Positions 18,218 through 29,029 of a DNA stretch of 64,000 nucleotides are shown here, in pieces. Source of the DNA: Bifidobacterium felsineum. Its GTDB lineage: Bacteria > Actinomycetota > Actinomycetes > Actinomycetales > Bifidobacteriaceae. The first letter of the stretch is position 1. Every line of letters begins with the position of its first letter. Below the pieces are notes generated by a model that had not been told where the DNA came from, ran no database searches, and worked only from the letters and a program-made list of their open reading frames with translations. The position numbers and the translations under genes were made by a program. The stretch is from assembly GCF_002802915.1 (NCBI RefSeq), contig NZ_PEBJ01000002.1, positions 565,675 to 629,674 on the forward strand, read 5' to 3'.

Positions 18218-19447
18218 ATGGCGAAAACCGTCCTTGTCATCAATTCCGGTTCCAGCTCTATCAAGTACCAGCTGGTTGATCTCGAATCCGGCGAAGGCCT
18301 GGCTTCCGGCCTGGTCGAGAAGATCGGCGAACCGATCGACGGCCACTACAAGCATGAGTACAACGGTGAAAAGCATGAGCTTGAGGAGCCGATTCACGAC
18401 CACGAGCAGGGTCTGAAGCGCGTGCTCGGCTTCTTCGAGGAGTACGGTCCGAAGCTGTCCGATGCAGGCATCGTCGCTGTTGGTCACCGTGTGGTGCAGG
18501 GCGGCTCCCTCTTCCCGAAGCCGGCCCTGGTCACCGACAAGACCATCAACCAGGTCAAGGATCTGGCCGTGCTCGCTCCACTGCACAACGGCCCGGAGGC
18601 CAAGGGCGCTGAGGTCATGCGCGCTCTGCTGCCGGACGTTCCGCAGATCTTCGTCTTCGACTCCTCCTTCTTCTTCCAGCTGCCGAAGGCTGCCAGCACC
18701 TACGCCCTGAACAAGGAAATCGCCGATCAGTACCACATCCGTCGTTACGGTGCTCACGGCACCTCCCACGAGTTCATCTCCTCCGTGGTTCCGGAAGTCA
18801 TCGGCAAGCCGGCTGAGGGCCTGAAGCAGATCGTCCTGCACATCGGCAACGGCGCTTCCGCTTCCGCTGAGATCTCCGGCAAGCCGGTCGAGACCTCCAT
18901 GGGTCTGACCCCGCTCGAGGGCCTGGTCATGGGCGGCCGTACCGGTGATATCGACCCGGCTGTGGTCTTCCACCTGATTCGCAACGCCCACATGAACGTG
19001 GACGAGCTGGATGCCCTGTTCAACAAGCGTTCCGGCATGATGGGCATGACCGGCTTCGGCGATTTGCGTGAGGTCCACCGTCTGGTGGCTGAAGGCAACG
19101 AGGATGCCAAGCTGGCTCTGGATGTCTACGTGCACCGTATTGTCAGCTACATCGGCAACTACACCTATCAGATGGGCGGCTGCGACGTGATCACCTTCAC
19201 CGCTGGCGTTGGTGAGAACGACGACATCGTGCGCAAGATGGTGTGCGACAAGCTCGCTCCGTTCGGCGTCAAGCTGGACGAGGAGAAGAATGCCACCCGT
19301 TCCAAGGAACCGCGCGTCATCTCCACTCCGGACTCCTCCGTGATCATCGCTGTGATTCCGACCAACGAGGAGCTGGCCATCGCCCGCAAGTCCGCCGCCA
19401 TTGCAGAGGCCGGCGAAGACACTTATGGCAACAAGTTCGCCAAGTGA
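18218..19447 (+). CDS. ackA: Acetate kinase
   Basis: The 409-aa protein shows the acetate kinase signatures VINSGSSSIKYQL at the N-terminus, VGHRVVQGG, FDSSFFFQLP, the His motif HGTSHEF, GNGASASA, GLVMGGRTGDIDP and FTAGVGEND. It makes ATP and acetate from acetyl phosphate, the energy-yielding last step of the bifid shunt. GGAGG at 18204-18208 touches an ATG at 18209 but is spaced 9 nt from the ATG at 18218, which also gives the family N-terminus, so 18218 is preferred. Codon bias is strong as in xfp. A terminator follows. Confidence 0.97.
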   Translation: MAKTVLVINSGSSSIKYQLVDLESGEGLASGLVEKIGEPIDGHYKHEYNGEKHELEEPIHDHEQGLKRVLGFFEEYGPKLSDAGIVAVGHRVVQGGSLFPKPALVTDKTINQVKDLAVLAPLHNGPEAKGAEVMRALLPDVPQIFVFDSSFFFQLPKAASTYALNKEIADQYHIRRYGAHGTSHEFISSVVPEVIGKPAEGLKQIVLHIGNGASASAEISGKPVETSMGLTPLEGLVMGGRTGDIDPAVVFHLIRNAHMNVDELDALFNKRSGMMGMTGFGDLREVHRLVAEGNEDAKLALDVYVHRIVSYIGNYTYQMGGCDVITFTAGVGENDDIVRKMVCDKLAPFGVKLDEEKNATRSKEPRVISTPDSSVIIAVIPTNEELAIARKSAAIAEAGEDTYGNKFAK

Positions 19448-19475
19448 TTGATGAATCTCTGATTCGCTAAGTTAC

Positions 19476-19514
19476 AAAGCCCTGATGATTCGAAAGGAAT
19501 CATCAGGGCTTTTT
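19476..19514 (+). terminator. Rho-independent terminator after ackA
   Basis: AAAGCCCTGATGATT (19476-19490) and AATCATCAGGGCTTT (19498-19512) form a 15-bp stem with a 7-nt loop, ending in a T-run. Confidence 0.93.
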
Positions 19515-19591
19515 GCATGCTGTATTCGCGGCTGGACGCATCGGCGAGCAATGCTGGCAGTCCTCAACGGGGAGAGCCAGATAAGAGACGG

Positions 19592-20926
19592 CTACTCCCC
19601 CAACATGCCGTTCCACATGCCGACGAAGTCAGGCAACGTCTTACGCGTGGTGGCAACGTCCTTCACCTTGATGCCAGCAACACGCAAACCCAGCATTGCC
19701 GCAAACGTGGCCATACGGTGATCGGCATACGTTTCCATATCCGCACCATGCAGCTGTTCAACAGCCACCGGTTCGATGCGCAGACCATCCGGCAGTTCTT
19801 CCGCTTTGCCACCTACACGCGTAATTTCAGCCACCAACGCTGCAAGTCGATTCGTCTCATGTCCACGCAGATGACCGATGCCAACCATATCCGTAGGCGC
19901 GTCCGCAAATACCAGAATCGCGGCCAAGGAAGGCGCGATTTCACCGGCGGCGGTCAAATCGAAAGATCCAAGACCATGAATGGTCCCGCTGCCGGTAACC
20001 TCGCAGTAGCGGACATCATCAATCACCAGGAAGGATACCGCAGCACCCATCTGTTCCAGATATCCCGGCAGCAAGCCACCCGGCTGCGTAGTGGTTTGAG
20101 GCCAATGCGGTACCCGCACAGTGCCGCCGGCAATCAACGCGGCCCCAAGGAATGGCGCCGCGTTCGACAAATCAGGCTCCACCGTGACTTTGTCCGGCAG
20201 CTGCAACGTATGTGGTTCCACCGTCCAAGTACGAGCGGATTCGTCAGCGTTTATTGTGCCTCCGGCACCAGTCACATCGGCAACGGTCATGCGAATATGC
20301 GGCAGGCTCGGGGTCTTCTCCCCCGTATGTTGGAGTGACAACCCACTAGGCAGACGGGAGCCGATCAGTAGCAGGCCAGAGATGAACTGAGAGGAGCCTG
20401 AGGAATCAATGCTCACCTGCGCGGTATCCGAAGGCAGCGTTGCCGGCGGCGTAATCGTAAACGGCAGCTTGCCGAGTTCACCATGATATTCCACTGTGGC
20501 GCCGAGCTGTTCCAAACCGTCAAGCACTGGCTTCATCGGGCGGGCATACGCTTGCTTATCGCCGTCAAAATGCACCGGACCGTCAGCGAATAGAGCAAGT
20601 CCGGGCACGAATCGCATTACCGTACCGGCAAGGCCGCAGAACAGGTTGACGTTGCCACGGAAGAGACCATTGGCAGGCGGGGTCACTGTTACCGTGGTTT
20701 CGGTGTGAGTATCGACATCACAACGTACTCCGAGGGCCTCCAGAGCGCCCATCATCAAATCGGTATCTCGCGAGCGCAACAAACCGACCAAGCGTACCGG
20801 CTGTGAACCCAGAGCCGCGAGAATCAGGTAGCGATTCGACAATGACTTGCTTCCTGGCACGGTTACTGTGGCGTTCAATGGTTGCGTTGCGAGTGGTGCA
20901 GGCCAAAGATTCGTGTTTTCTGTCAT
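19592..20926 (-). CDS. aroA: 3-phosphoshikimate 1-carboxyvinyltransferase (EPSP synthase)
   Basis: The 444-aa protein carries PGSKSLSNRYLILAAL near residue 30, GLAGTVMRFVPGLA, RPMKPVLDGLEQLGA, EPDLSNAAPFL and YADHRMATFAAMLGL, which together define EPSP synthase. It joins shikimate-3-phosphate and PEP in the shikimate pathway. The ATG at 20926 (MTENTNLWPAPLA) has no clear Shine-Dalgarno; the frame is open up to 20977. It is a single minus-strand gene facing ackA across that gene's terminator. Confidence 0.95.
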   Translation of the reverse strand: MTENTNLWPAPLATQPLNATVTVPGSKSLSNRYLILAALGSQPVRLVGLLRSRDTDLMMGALEALGVRCDVDTHTETTVTVTPPANGLFRGNVNLFCGLAGTVMRFVPGLALFADGPVHFDGDKQAYARPMKPVLDGLEQLGATVEYHGELGKLPFTITPPATLPSDTAQVSIDSSGSSQFISGLLLIGSRLPSGLSLQHTGEKTPSLPHIRMTVADVTGAGGTINADESARTWTVEPHTLQLPDKVTVEPDLSNAAPFLGAALIAGGTVRVPHWPQTTTQPGGLLPGYLEQMGAAVSFLVIDDVRYCEVTGSGTIHGLGSFDLTAAGEIAPSLAAILVFADAPTDMVGIGHLRGHETNRLAALVAEITRVGGKAEELPDGLRIEPVAVEQLHGADMETYADHRMATFAAMLGLRVAGIKVKDVATTRKTLPDFVGMWNGMLGE

Positions 20927-20960
20927 AGAAGTCAATCTATCAATTCTCAGGTATCGAAGA

Positions 20961-20996
20961 ACGGCTGTGTCCAGCATAGGTGCCGGGCACAGCCGT
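20961..20996. terminator. Possible hairpin terminator between the PfpI-like gene and aroA
   Basis: ACGGCTGTG (20961-20969) and CACAGCCGT (20988-20996) form a 9-bp stem with an 18-nt loop. It lies 33 nt past the PfpI-like stop, but no strong T-run follows on the minus strand. Confidence 0.4.
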
Positions 20997-21028
20997 CTTA
21001 TATGATTCGTGTGAAGGATGCCGCCGAA

Positions 21029-21577
21029 TCAGGCGAGTGCTTCCTTGATGGCTCCGACGAAGTAATCCAGATCGTCTGGCTTGCGGGAGGTGATGAGCTT
21101 CCAGCCGTTGGCATCATCAACAGTCAGCTGCTTATCGACGTAGTGTCCGCCTGCGTTTTCGATGTCAGCGGCGATGTAGCGGCATGGCGAAGCGGTCTTG
21201 CCTTCAATCAGATCGGCGTTGACCAGCAGCCAAGCACCATGGCAGATCGCGGCAATCGGCTTGCCCTCATGGGCGAATTCCTGCGCCAAGGTGATGGCGT
21301 CTTCGTTCACGCGGATGCGGTCAACATTGCAAGTACCGCCAGGCACCACCAGCAGGTCATAATCGGCGGCCTGCACGTCGGCAAGACGAGCATCCGGAGT
21401 CAGTGTCTCGCCCTCGTAACGGTCATGCTGCACGGTTTCGCATGGGTCGAGGGTGGTCGCGGCAAGCGTCACCTGGGCACCGGCTGCCTTGAGGTCACGC
21501 AGCGGACGGGTCAGTTCGGTCTCCTCGATACCCCAGTTGTTGACGATGATCAGCACCTTGGCATTCTCAACAGCCAT
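21029..21577 (-). CDS. DJ-1/PfpI family protein
   Basis: The 182-aa protein has the DJ-1/PfpI fold landmarks: AKVLIIVNNWGIEETELTRP at the N-terminus, DLLVVPGGTCNVDRIR, and the nucleophile elbow AICHGAWLLVNADL with the conserved Cys-His pair. Members include deglycases, chaperones and intracellular proteases; none can be assigned here. AAGGAGGAACT precedes the ATG at ideal spacing. Confidence 0.88.
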   Translation of the reverse strand: MAVENAKVLIIVNNWGIEETELTRPLRDLKAAGAQVTLAATTLDPCETVQHDRYEGETLTPDARLADVQAADYDLLVVPGGTCNVDRIRVNEDAITLAQEFAHEGKPIAAICHGAWLLVNADLIEGKTASPCRYIAADIENAGGHYVDKQLTVDDANGWKLITSRKPDDLDYFVGAIKEALA

Positions 21578-21680
21578 AGTTCCTCCTTGATTGCAGTGGC
21601 TTGTTTCCGCAATCTATTATGCGTCAATGCCGGCGGTTGAGCCAGCAAAGAACATAACGATAATGCATCTGTGTCGGCGG

Positions 21681-22853
21681 TTAGCGATCCGCGGCGATAC
21701 GGGATTCAATGGTCGGCTCCTGCTGATTCGTGCGGTGTTCCAACCCGTTTTCGATCATTTGCGCATGCAAGAGCTGCGCTTCCACACGGTCAGCCTCAAT
21801 GGCGGCGATTTGACGGGAGAACACGATGAACCAGCCAAGGAACATGAGACCCGCAAGCGCCTCAACATTGGTGAGCGTATTGTGCCCCATCATCATGTTG
21901 GCCCAGAATGCAGCGCATACGAGTGCCGCCAGATCGGAAGCCACCATCACGGCTTTGGAGATGCGCGGAGCAAGCCATGGCAATAGCACGAACAAGAGCA
22001 GCATCACGAACGGCAGGCCTTTGGCGCAAATGTTGTGCATGAGGTTATGCGGCGTGTATCGGAATGCGCCGATACCGATGAAGGCGAGGCCGGAGATGGT
22101 CAGCAATGCGGAAAGCACACCGATACGCAGCATGAAGTGCGGAATCATGTAGCCACGGTTCGGGTCGGTTTTCGTGCGATCGTGCCATAGGCGTTGCAGG
22201 CGTTCGGTGGTCACCAGTTCGGAGATGGCGAAGTAGCTGACGATGATGATGCAGGTACCGGCCAGCATCAATGTGGAGTTGAACATGCGTGCCGCGAACG
22301 TGGTGCGGTCGCCGAGCTGGGAGAAGTTATTGTGATACCAGTATGGGTCATCGGTGGTGACGCCTGCGGTGACCACGCCGGAGATCACGAAGAATGGCAA
22401 CAGGCTGGCGATGGTTTTGGCGTTCATCATCTCAGCCTGTACGAATGTCATGTATCCCACCACCCCAGCGAATCCTGCACAAACGCTGGAAATGTAGCCG
22501 GCGAAAATGGCGTTGCCCATCATGTCGTTCGCGGCGCCAATCAGCGCAAACGAGGAGAGGAATATGGTGGAACCATATACCACGGAAAGTGCCACGATTT
22601 CCACAATCCGTCGGATGGGAGCCAACCAACCGTTCTTGAGGTTCAGAGAACGCGACTTGCGTGCGTAACCGACGATGAAGGAGATCACGCCGCAGGCCGC
22701 GACAATACCGGCGCACATCATGAAACGACGTTGCGTCAGCTGCCAGATGGCCGGTGCGTATTCCATGTAGAAGTTCATGGCGAGAGCACCGACCACGGCG
22801 CAGATGACGAAGGAAATCAGTCCGGATGTTTCCGAACGCTGATGACGCCCCAT
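21681..22853 (-). CDS. Multi-pass membrane protein, DUF998-like
   Basis: The 390-aa protein has about ten hydrophobic segments, starting with LISFVICAVVGALAMNFYM, and the NNFSQLGDRTTFAARMFNSTLML stretch that resembles the Asn-x-x-Ser-x-Leu-Gly segment of DUF998 proteins. The function is unknown. The C-terminal ~40 residues are charged and cytoplasmic-looking. The ATG at 22853 is supported by AAGGA about 5 nt upstream, with GGGAGG further up. It is transcribed away from tRNA-Pro. Confidence 0.75.
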   Translation of the reverse strand: MGRHQRSETSGLISFVICAVVGALAMNFYMEYAPAIWQLTQRRFMMCAGIVAACGVISFIVGYARKSRSLNLKNGWLAPIRRIVEIVALSVVYGSTIFLSSFALIGAANDMMGNAIFAGYISSVCAGFAGVVGYMTFVQAEMMNAKTIASLLPFFVISGVVTAGVTTDDPYWYHNNFSQLGDRTTFAARMFNSTLMLAGTCIIIVSYFAISELVTTERLQRLWHDRTKTDPNRGYMIPHFMLRIGVLSALLTISGLAFIGIGAFRYTPHNLMHNICAKGLPFVMLLLFVLLPWLAPRISKAVMVASDLAALVCAAFWANMMMGHNTLTNVEALAGLMFLGWFIVFSRQIAAIEADRVEAQLLHAQMIENGLEHRTNQQEPTIESRIAADR

Positions 22854-23076
22854 GATTTCCTTCGCACCTCCCAGGATTCGACCCGTTCCCGTCGTATGTT
22901 GCTCTCCAGTGTATGTCACGCGGTTCCAATCAACGAGGGTATATGGTATGGCGACCGTCACTCCTCGCTATATGAGCAATTCTCGTCCAACATTTCATTG
23001 TATCCCGTGTCCCGGTCCACCCATGCTGTACAATGTTGGTTTGTGCTCTGAAGCTGATGCAAGGTTTCATTGCATA

Positions 23077-23150
23077 CGGGCTATAGCGCAGTTTGGTAGC
23101 GCGCCTGCTTTGGGAGCAGGATGTCGTGGGTTCAAATCCCGCTAGCCCGA
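23077..23150 (+). tRNA. tRNA-Pro(TGG)
   Basis: A 74-nt plus-strand cloverleaf with acceptor stem CGGGCTA/TAGCCCG, anticodon loop TTTGGGA (TGG, proline), T-arm GGTTCAAATCC and discriminator A. CCA is not encoded. It borders the accessory island to its right; I see no duplicated tRNA 3' end before 25.2 kb. Confidence 0.96.
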
Positions 23151-23154
23151 CTTT

Positions 23155-23193
23155 AAAGCCCTACTCCTATCTTGTGATGTAGGGGTTTATTTT
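23155..23193 (+). terminator. Terminator after tRNA-Pro
   Basis: AAAGCCCTAC (23155-23164) pairs with GTAGGGGTTT (23179-23188) with one mismatch, followed by ATTTTT. Confidence 0.75.
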
Positions 23194-23328
23194 TATCCGC
23201 CGCGAGACGGCTTATCCGATTTTATCCGATAACCGCAGTGCCCGTGGTCTTGCTGCAGCTCCTCAGATCCAGCGCAGCTCATGACACCAGTAATTAATGA
23301 TTCCAAGAGTGTTCGATATGATTGGGGC

Positions 23329-23976
23329 ATGTCCACCACGATTGACGTGTATCCGACGACGGATTACCTGCCTTTGGTCGAAGAGACGAGAAGCCGCACC
23401 CAGGAGCTTTATCAGCAGCTGCTCGATCGGTACGGGATTCGCAGCACCGTGGAGGTCAAGGCATTCCACCCACGTAAGCCCGACGAGGAACTGAGGTACG
23501 TAGATCCGGCCACGCGCTGGAAGGTAGAGATGGACCTCGGGTTCGCGTATCTAATCAACGGCGAATGGCGGGCGAGTTCCTGGCCGTCGCTGTGGGAGCG
23601 TACTCGGATCGATCAGCCGTGGATCGACGACTACGTGAAGTCCGAAGGGAAAGAAGGTTATCCCCCATCGATGCTGGGCGAATGCTTCCCCATCGATGCC
23701 GACGAGTTTGAAGTGCCGTTGTCTGACGAGGACATAAAGCTCCTGAACGCGCAACCCCACTGGTGGCATGACATACGGAACTTCGCCGGCCCGGCCGTCG
23801 CCTCGACCGGCTACGGGTTCGTCGCCGCAGCACTGGCCGAGGAAACCCACGGTCGGTTAGCGTCCTTCGATTGTGCCTTTGCCGACGACGGGCATAACGG
23901 TGAAACCGCCAAACAGTTCTTGGCATGGTGGGGCGACGAACAGATGGCCTTCTATGGAAAAGAACCATTCCAATAA
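23329..23976 (+). CDS. Hypothetical protein in the tRNA-Pro-adjacent island
   Basis: I do not recognise this 215-aa acidic protein. It has no signal peptide or membrane segment. The N-terminal half (residues ~15-40) looks helical (EETRSRTQELYQQLLDRYG); the C-terminal half is rich in aromatic residues (HWWHDIRNFAGPAVASTGYGF). The ATG at 23329 (MSTTIDVYP) has only a weak GGGG upstream; the frame begins at 23281. It lies between tRNA-Pro and the Abi-family gene and may belong to the same accessory insertion. A compact hairpin (23988-24004) follows its stop. Confidence 0.65.
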   Translation: MSTTIDVYPTTDYLPLVEETRSRTQELYQQLLDRYGIRSTVEVKAFHPRKPDEELRYVDPATRWKVEMDLGFAYLINGEWRASSWPSLWERTRIDQPWIDDYVKSEGKEGYPPSMLGECFPIDADEFEVPLSDEDIKLLNAQPHWWHDIRNFAGPAVASTGYGFVAAALAEETHGRLASFDCAFADDGHNGETAKQFLAWWGDEQMAFYGKEPFQ

Positions 23977-23987
23977 TGAATGGGAAA

Positions 23988-24068
23988 CCGGTCAGGTTGA
24001 CCGGATAAAAGAGAACCCCCAGTGCATCACGGCTCAGTCGAAGACCGTCCGGAGAGGCCCATTGGGGG
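23988..24068 (+). ncRNA. Candidate structured RNA upstream of the Abi-family gene
   Basis: Between the hypothetical gene and the Abi gene two helices are visible. CCGGTCA (23988-23994) pairs with TGACCGG (23998-24004). CCCCCAGTG (24016-24024) pairs with CATTGGGGG (24060-24068) over 9 bp including one G-T. The 35-nt interior can form ACGG (24029-24032) with CCGT (24045-24048), or alternatively GGCTC with GAGGCC. No T-run follows, so it is not a plain terminator. A conserved RNA next to Abi_2/AbiF genes (abiF motif) is established knowledge; that this is one is inference from position and fold. Confidence 0.45.
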
Positions 24069-24093
24069 ATTTCATGGAATATGATAATGATTC

Positions 24094-24900
24094 ATGAGCC
24101 GACAGTCAAACCCCGCACCCGCTTTCCTCTCACAGGCCCCTCACAAGGGAAGTCCGCAGGAGAGGGCGCTGCGCGCGTGCATCACCAACGAACGGCTCGC
24201 ATCCTACGATTCCGAAGCACGGCGGCGCTCATGCCCGGCACTGCGACTGTACCTGTGGGATCACGACATGGCCAGCGCCTGCATGGGCGACATCGCCATC
24301 CTCGAAGTCGCCCTGCGCAACCACATGGACCAGCAATTGTCACTCATCTCCTTGGAACAGTCCGGCACCGAGGACTGGTACATGGCGGAACTCCGTTTCG
24401 ACGACCGCACCCAACGCCAGATTCGCGAGGCATGGGGCCATCTCACCGTCCAGCAGAAGAAACGGCACACGCACGGGCATCTCGTCGCGGCGTTGACGTT
24501 CGGATTCTGGCGCAACCTGCTGGAGAACGGCGGAGCCATCCACGCTCACTGGCCGGACGAGGGCAGCGCCGACTACGAAAACGACCTCTGGCGCAAGGGT
24601 CTGCGCAAATCATTCCCCGGCGGGCGCCGTCACGCCTTGGACGCGAACGCCAAGTGGACGAGGAACTACGCGCTGTACATCGTCAAAACAGTGCACGCTC
24701 TGCGCAACAGGGTCGCCCACCACGAGCCTCTCGTCAACGGCATCCCGTTGCCCGGCGAGAATCGGCGCATCACGTTGGCGGACGCGGTGCATGCGTGCTT
24801 CGATCTGGCAATGATCTTGGACCGTGACCTGTATGCGTGGCTGATGGACAACAGCAAGATGAAACTCATGCTCGAACGCGAACCACAGCCCGATGAGTAG
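24094..24900 (+). CDS. Abi family protein (Abi_2/AbiF-like HEPN ribonuclease candidate)
   Basis: The 268-aa protein matches the abortive-infection Abi_2 family. IAILEVALRNHMDQQL forms the first conserved helix. The C-terminal LRNRVAHHEPL contains the HEPN R-N-x3-H signature (Arg204 to His209) followed by HE. HEPN proteins of this family are RNA-cutting toxins, relatives of the Cas13 nuclease domains, and act by growth arrest upon phage infection (family knowledge). No signal or membrane segment. The ATG at 24094 has a weak ribosome site, which fits control by the structured RNA just upstream. The gene stands in a small island by tRNA-Pro and is followed by a hairpin facing glgX. Confidence 0.85.
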   Translation: MSRQSNPAPAFLSQAPHKGSPQERALRACITNERLASYDSEARRRSCPALRLYLWDHDMASACMGDIAILEVALRNHMDQQLSLISLEQSGTEDWYMAELRFDDRTQRQIREAWGHLTVQQKKRHTHGHLVAALTFGFWRNLLENGGAIHAHWPDEGSADYENDLWRKGLRKSFPGGRRHALDANAKWTRNYALYIVKTVHALRNRVAHHEPLVNGIPLPGENRRITLADAVHACFDLAMILDRDLYAWLMDNSKMKLMLEREPQPDE

Positions 24901-25087
24901 GCAACCGTTGCTGTATCTCTTCAATCATCTCTTCGGTAAACGTAGGTATGGCACCGAGAGAATCAGTAACAAATTGTTCTGACCGTGTTTCAGCACGCCG
25001 CTGGTTTCTGTCATTCTGTTCATCGGGCACATCAGCGGAACAAATTATCTCTGCCGGGTATAGGCCAAAAGTTTTTTTGCACTTCAC

Positions 25088-25120
25088 AGAAGACCCGTTA
25101 CATAACGTAACGGGTCTTCT
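25088..25120. terminator. Hairpin between the convergent Abi gene and glgX
   Basis: AGAAGACCCGTTAC (25088-25101) and GTAACGGGTCTTCT (25107-25120) are perfectly complementary over 14 bp with a 5-nt loop. It lies 20 nt beyond the glgX stop. Neither side has a strong T-run, but the position suggests transcript ends for both genes. Confidence 0.65.
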
Positions 25121-25140
25121 CATATGCTGGCAGAATACAT

Positions 25141-27285
<2,145 letters not shown>

Positions 27286-27336
27286 AATTACAGTATCCCA
27301 CTTTCTTGTGTTACTAAAGTCTGTTGGAGTTGAACG

Positions 27337-28014
27337 TCAGGCGAACAAGGTTGGCTTATTATCGTCATCGGCATGTTTGGCGATCAGGCGGCGCAAGGCC
27401 TCATGCTGAATGGCAATCATCGAATTGGATGAGGTGATGCGTGTGGCGGCCAGATCGCTCCAGGGAATCCACGCGGATTCCACATGCTCATCCGGGTCGA
27501 AGTGGCGCGCTTCCTGTTTGAATGGCCCCAGATGCAGCACCATGATGTGCGCCAATTCGTCGGTCATGCCTTCAGAAGAGTAGAAATCTCCGACATAGTC
27601 AACGCCCATGGTGTTCCTGTCAGACACAACACCTGTCTCTTCGGCGAGTTCCCGCAAAGCGGCGTCAAGGATGTCTTCGCCTTCGTCCATCAAACCGGCG
27701 GGCAACCCGTAGGCGAACATGTCTGAACCGGCGCGGTATTCGCGCTCGATCAGATAACGATCGGTGGACATGTCATGCACCAGCATCACCACGCATGGAG
27801 CGTGTCTCAGCACCTGACGGCTGATCTCGTGCTTGTTGCCTTGTTTGTCGGTCAGGGCAAGCGTCAAGTCATCCACGTGGAATATGCGCCCGGTGTACAC
27901 AGTAGCGGTGTTCACCACCTCAGCCGGCACGTCCATATCTATGCCATCGGAGCTGGCGTTCAGTTTGCGATCAAGCCTATGTTCCAGTTGTTCCTGCTTG
28001 TTATGGCCGAACAC
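27337..28014 (-). CDS. Nudix hydrolase (ADP-ribose pyrophosphatase-like)
   Basis: The 225-aa protein has a canonical Nudix box, GLPAGLMDEGEDILDAALRELAEETGV, in the order G-x5-E-x7-R-E-x2-E-E-x-G. The preceding strand (YLIEREYRAGSDMFAYGLPAG) resembles ADP-ribose pyrophosphatases. The start is a GTG at 28014 with AAGGAG well spaced. It lies between the Nif3-like gene and glgX on the same strand. Confidence 0.88.
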   Translation of the reverse strand: MFGHNKQEQLEHRLDRKLNASSDGIDMDVPAEVVNTATVYTGRIFHVDDLTLALTDKQGNKHEISRQVLRHAPCVVMLVHDMSTDRYLIEREYRAGSDMFAYGLPAGLMDEGEDILDAALRELAEETGVVSDRNTMGVDYVGDFYSSEGMTDELAHIMVLHLGPFKQEARHFDPDEHVESAWIPWSDLAATRITSSNSMIAIQHEALRRLIAKHADDDNKPTLFA

Positions 28015-28081
28015 GTCATCTCCTTGGCTAGGCGGCTGCCAAGGCAGCCGATGAATGATGCCAAAACACCACTGTAGTGGT

Positions 28082-28993
28082 TCACGCTTGCGATGTTGTG
28101 ATAGACAGCGTCCACGGATCGGTCGTGTCTCGAATCCATTCCATGGTGATATGTTCGCCCGTCATCTGTGCAACAGCCTGTGGAACATCTTCAAGGGCAT
28201 AGTTGAACCATATGGATTCGATGGCGGCATGCGGCGTATTGATGAGGAATGGGCGGGTTTGCGCGCTCCCCTGCCCCAACGCAATGCCTTGGGCACGCAT
28301 CCGGGCCTCATAACGCGCTTGTTCAATGGCATCGGTGGTGGGGTGATGCCGTAGGTCGCTGGTCACATACACATCCACGCCCGCGGCGCGCACCTCATCG
28401 AACAGCGAATCGCCGGATCCCGGGAGCACGGCCACTGTTTGGACCGGCGCTTCCAGATCGCCGCATACCTGAACACCGAGTTCGGTATGCATGCCATGCA
28501 TAGACACCGTGTTGAACACGTGCTGGGCAAAATCCTTGAGCGGCATCGGCTCATGCAGCGTGCCGATCCTGCCTAATCCCACAGCATGCTCGGCTTCAGC
28601 GTCTTGGATAGGCACCAGTGGGCGCTGATGCTCAAGCTTCAGATAATCGGCCGCAGCCTGGCCGACGCCGCGCCATGCCGAATCCGCATTCGTGTGGCCG
28701 ACCCATAGGCCGCATCCATGACCATACAATCTGCGAACAATATCCCCACGGAATCCCAAACCGCCCACTTCATGCACCGAGCGGAAGAACAACGGATGAT
28801 GGGTGATCAGCAGATCCGCGCCAGCTTCGATAGCCTTATCCACAATCGCCGAAGTGGGGTCGGCAGCAACAACGATATGACGCACCTCATGGCTCAAATC
28901 GCCGACAATAAGACCCGGCTCATCCCATTGCTCGGCATAGCGCAACGGGTATAGCGTTTCCAAAATATCGATGACTTGCTTGAGATTCGGCAT
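28082..28993 (-). CDS. Nif3-like dinuclear metal centre hexameric protein
   Basis: The 303-aa protein matches the Nif3/DUF34 family: LRYAEQWDEPGLIVGD near residue 17, the metal-binding LLITHHPLFF, GHTNADSAWRGV, and the C-terminal VYVTSDLRHHPTTD. Family members bind two metal ions in a toroidal hexamer; their activity is debated. It sits 36 nt downstream of polA on the same strand. Confidence 0.9.
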   Translation of the reverse strand: MPNLKQVIDILETLYPLRYAEQWDEPGLIVGDLSHEVRHIVVAADPTSAIVDKAIEAGADLLITHHPLFFRSVHEVGGLGFRGDIVRRLYGHGCGLWVGHTNADSAWRGVGQAAADYLKLEHQRPLVPIQDAEAEHAVGLGRIGTLHEPMPLKDFAQHVFNTVSMHGMHTELGVQVCGDLEAPVQTVAVLPGSGDSLFDEVRAAGVDVYVTSDLRHHPTTDAIEQARYEARMRAQGIALGQGSAQTRPFLINTPHAAIESIWFNYALEDVPQAVAQMTGEHITMEWIRDTTDPWTLSITTSQA

Positions 28994-29029
28994 ACGGCTT
29001 ATTGTAGCCGACCGTTTATCAGCTACTCA

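Noticed and set aside
23077..25140. Integrase-mediated island with att repeats at tRNA-Pro
   Set aside because: No second copy of the tRNA 3' end and no integrase gene were found in the window, so only the adjacency is reported.
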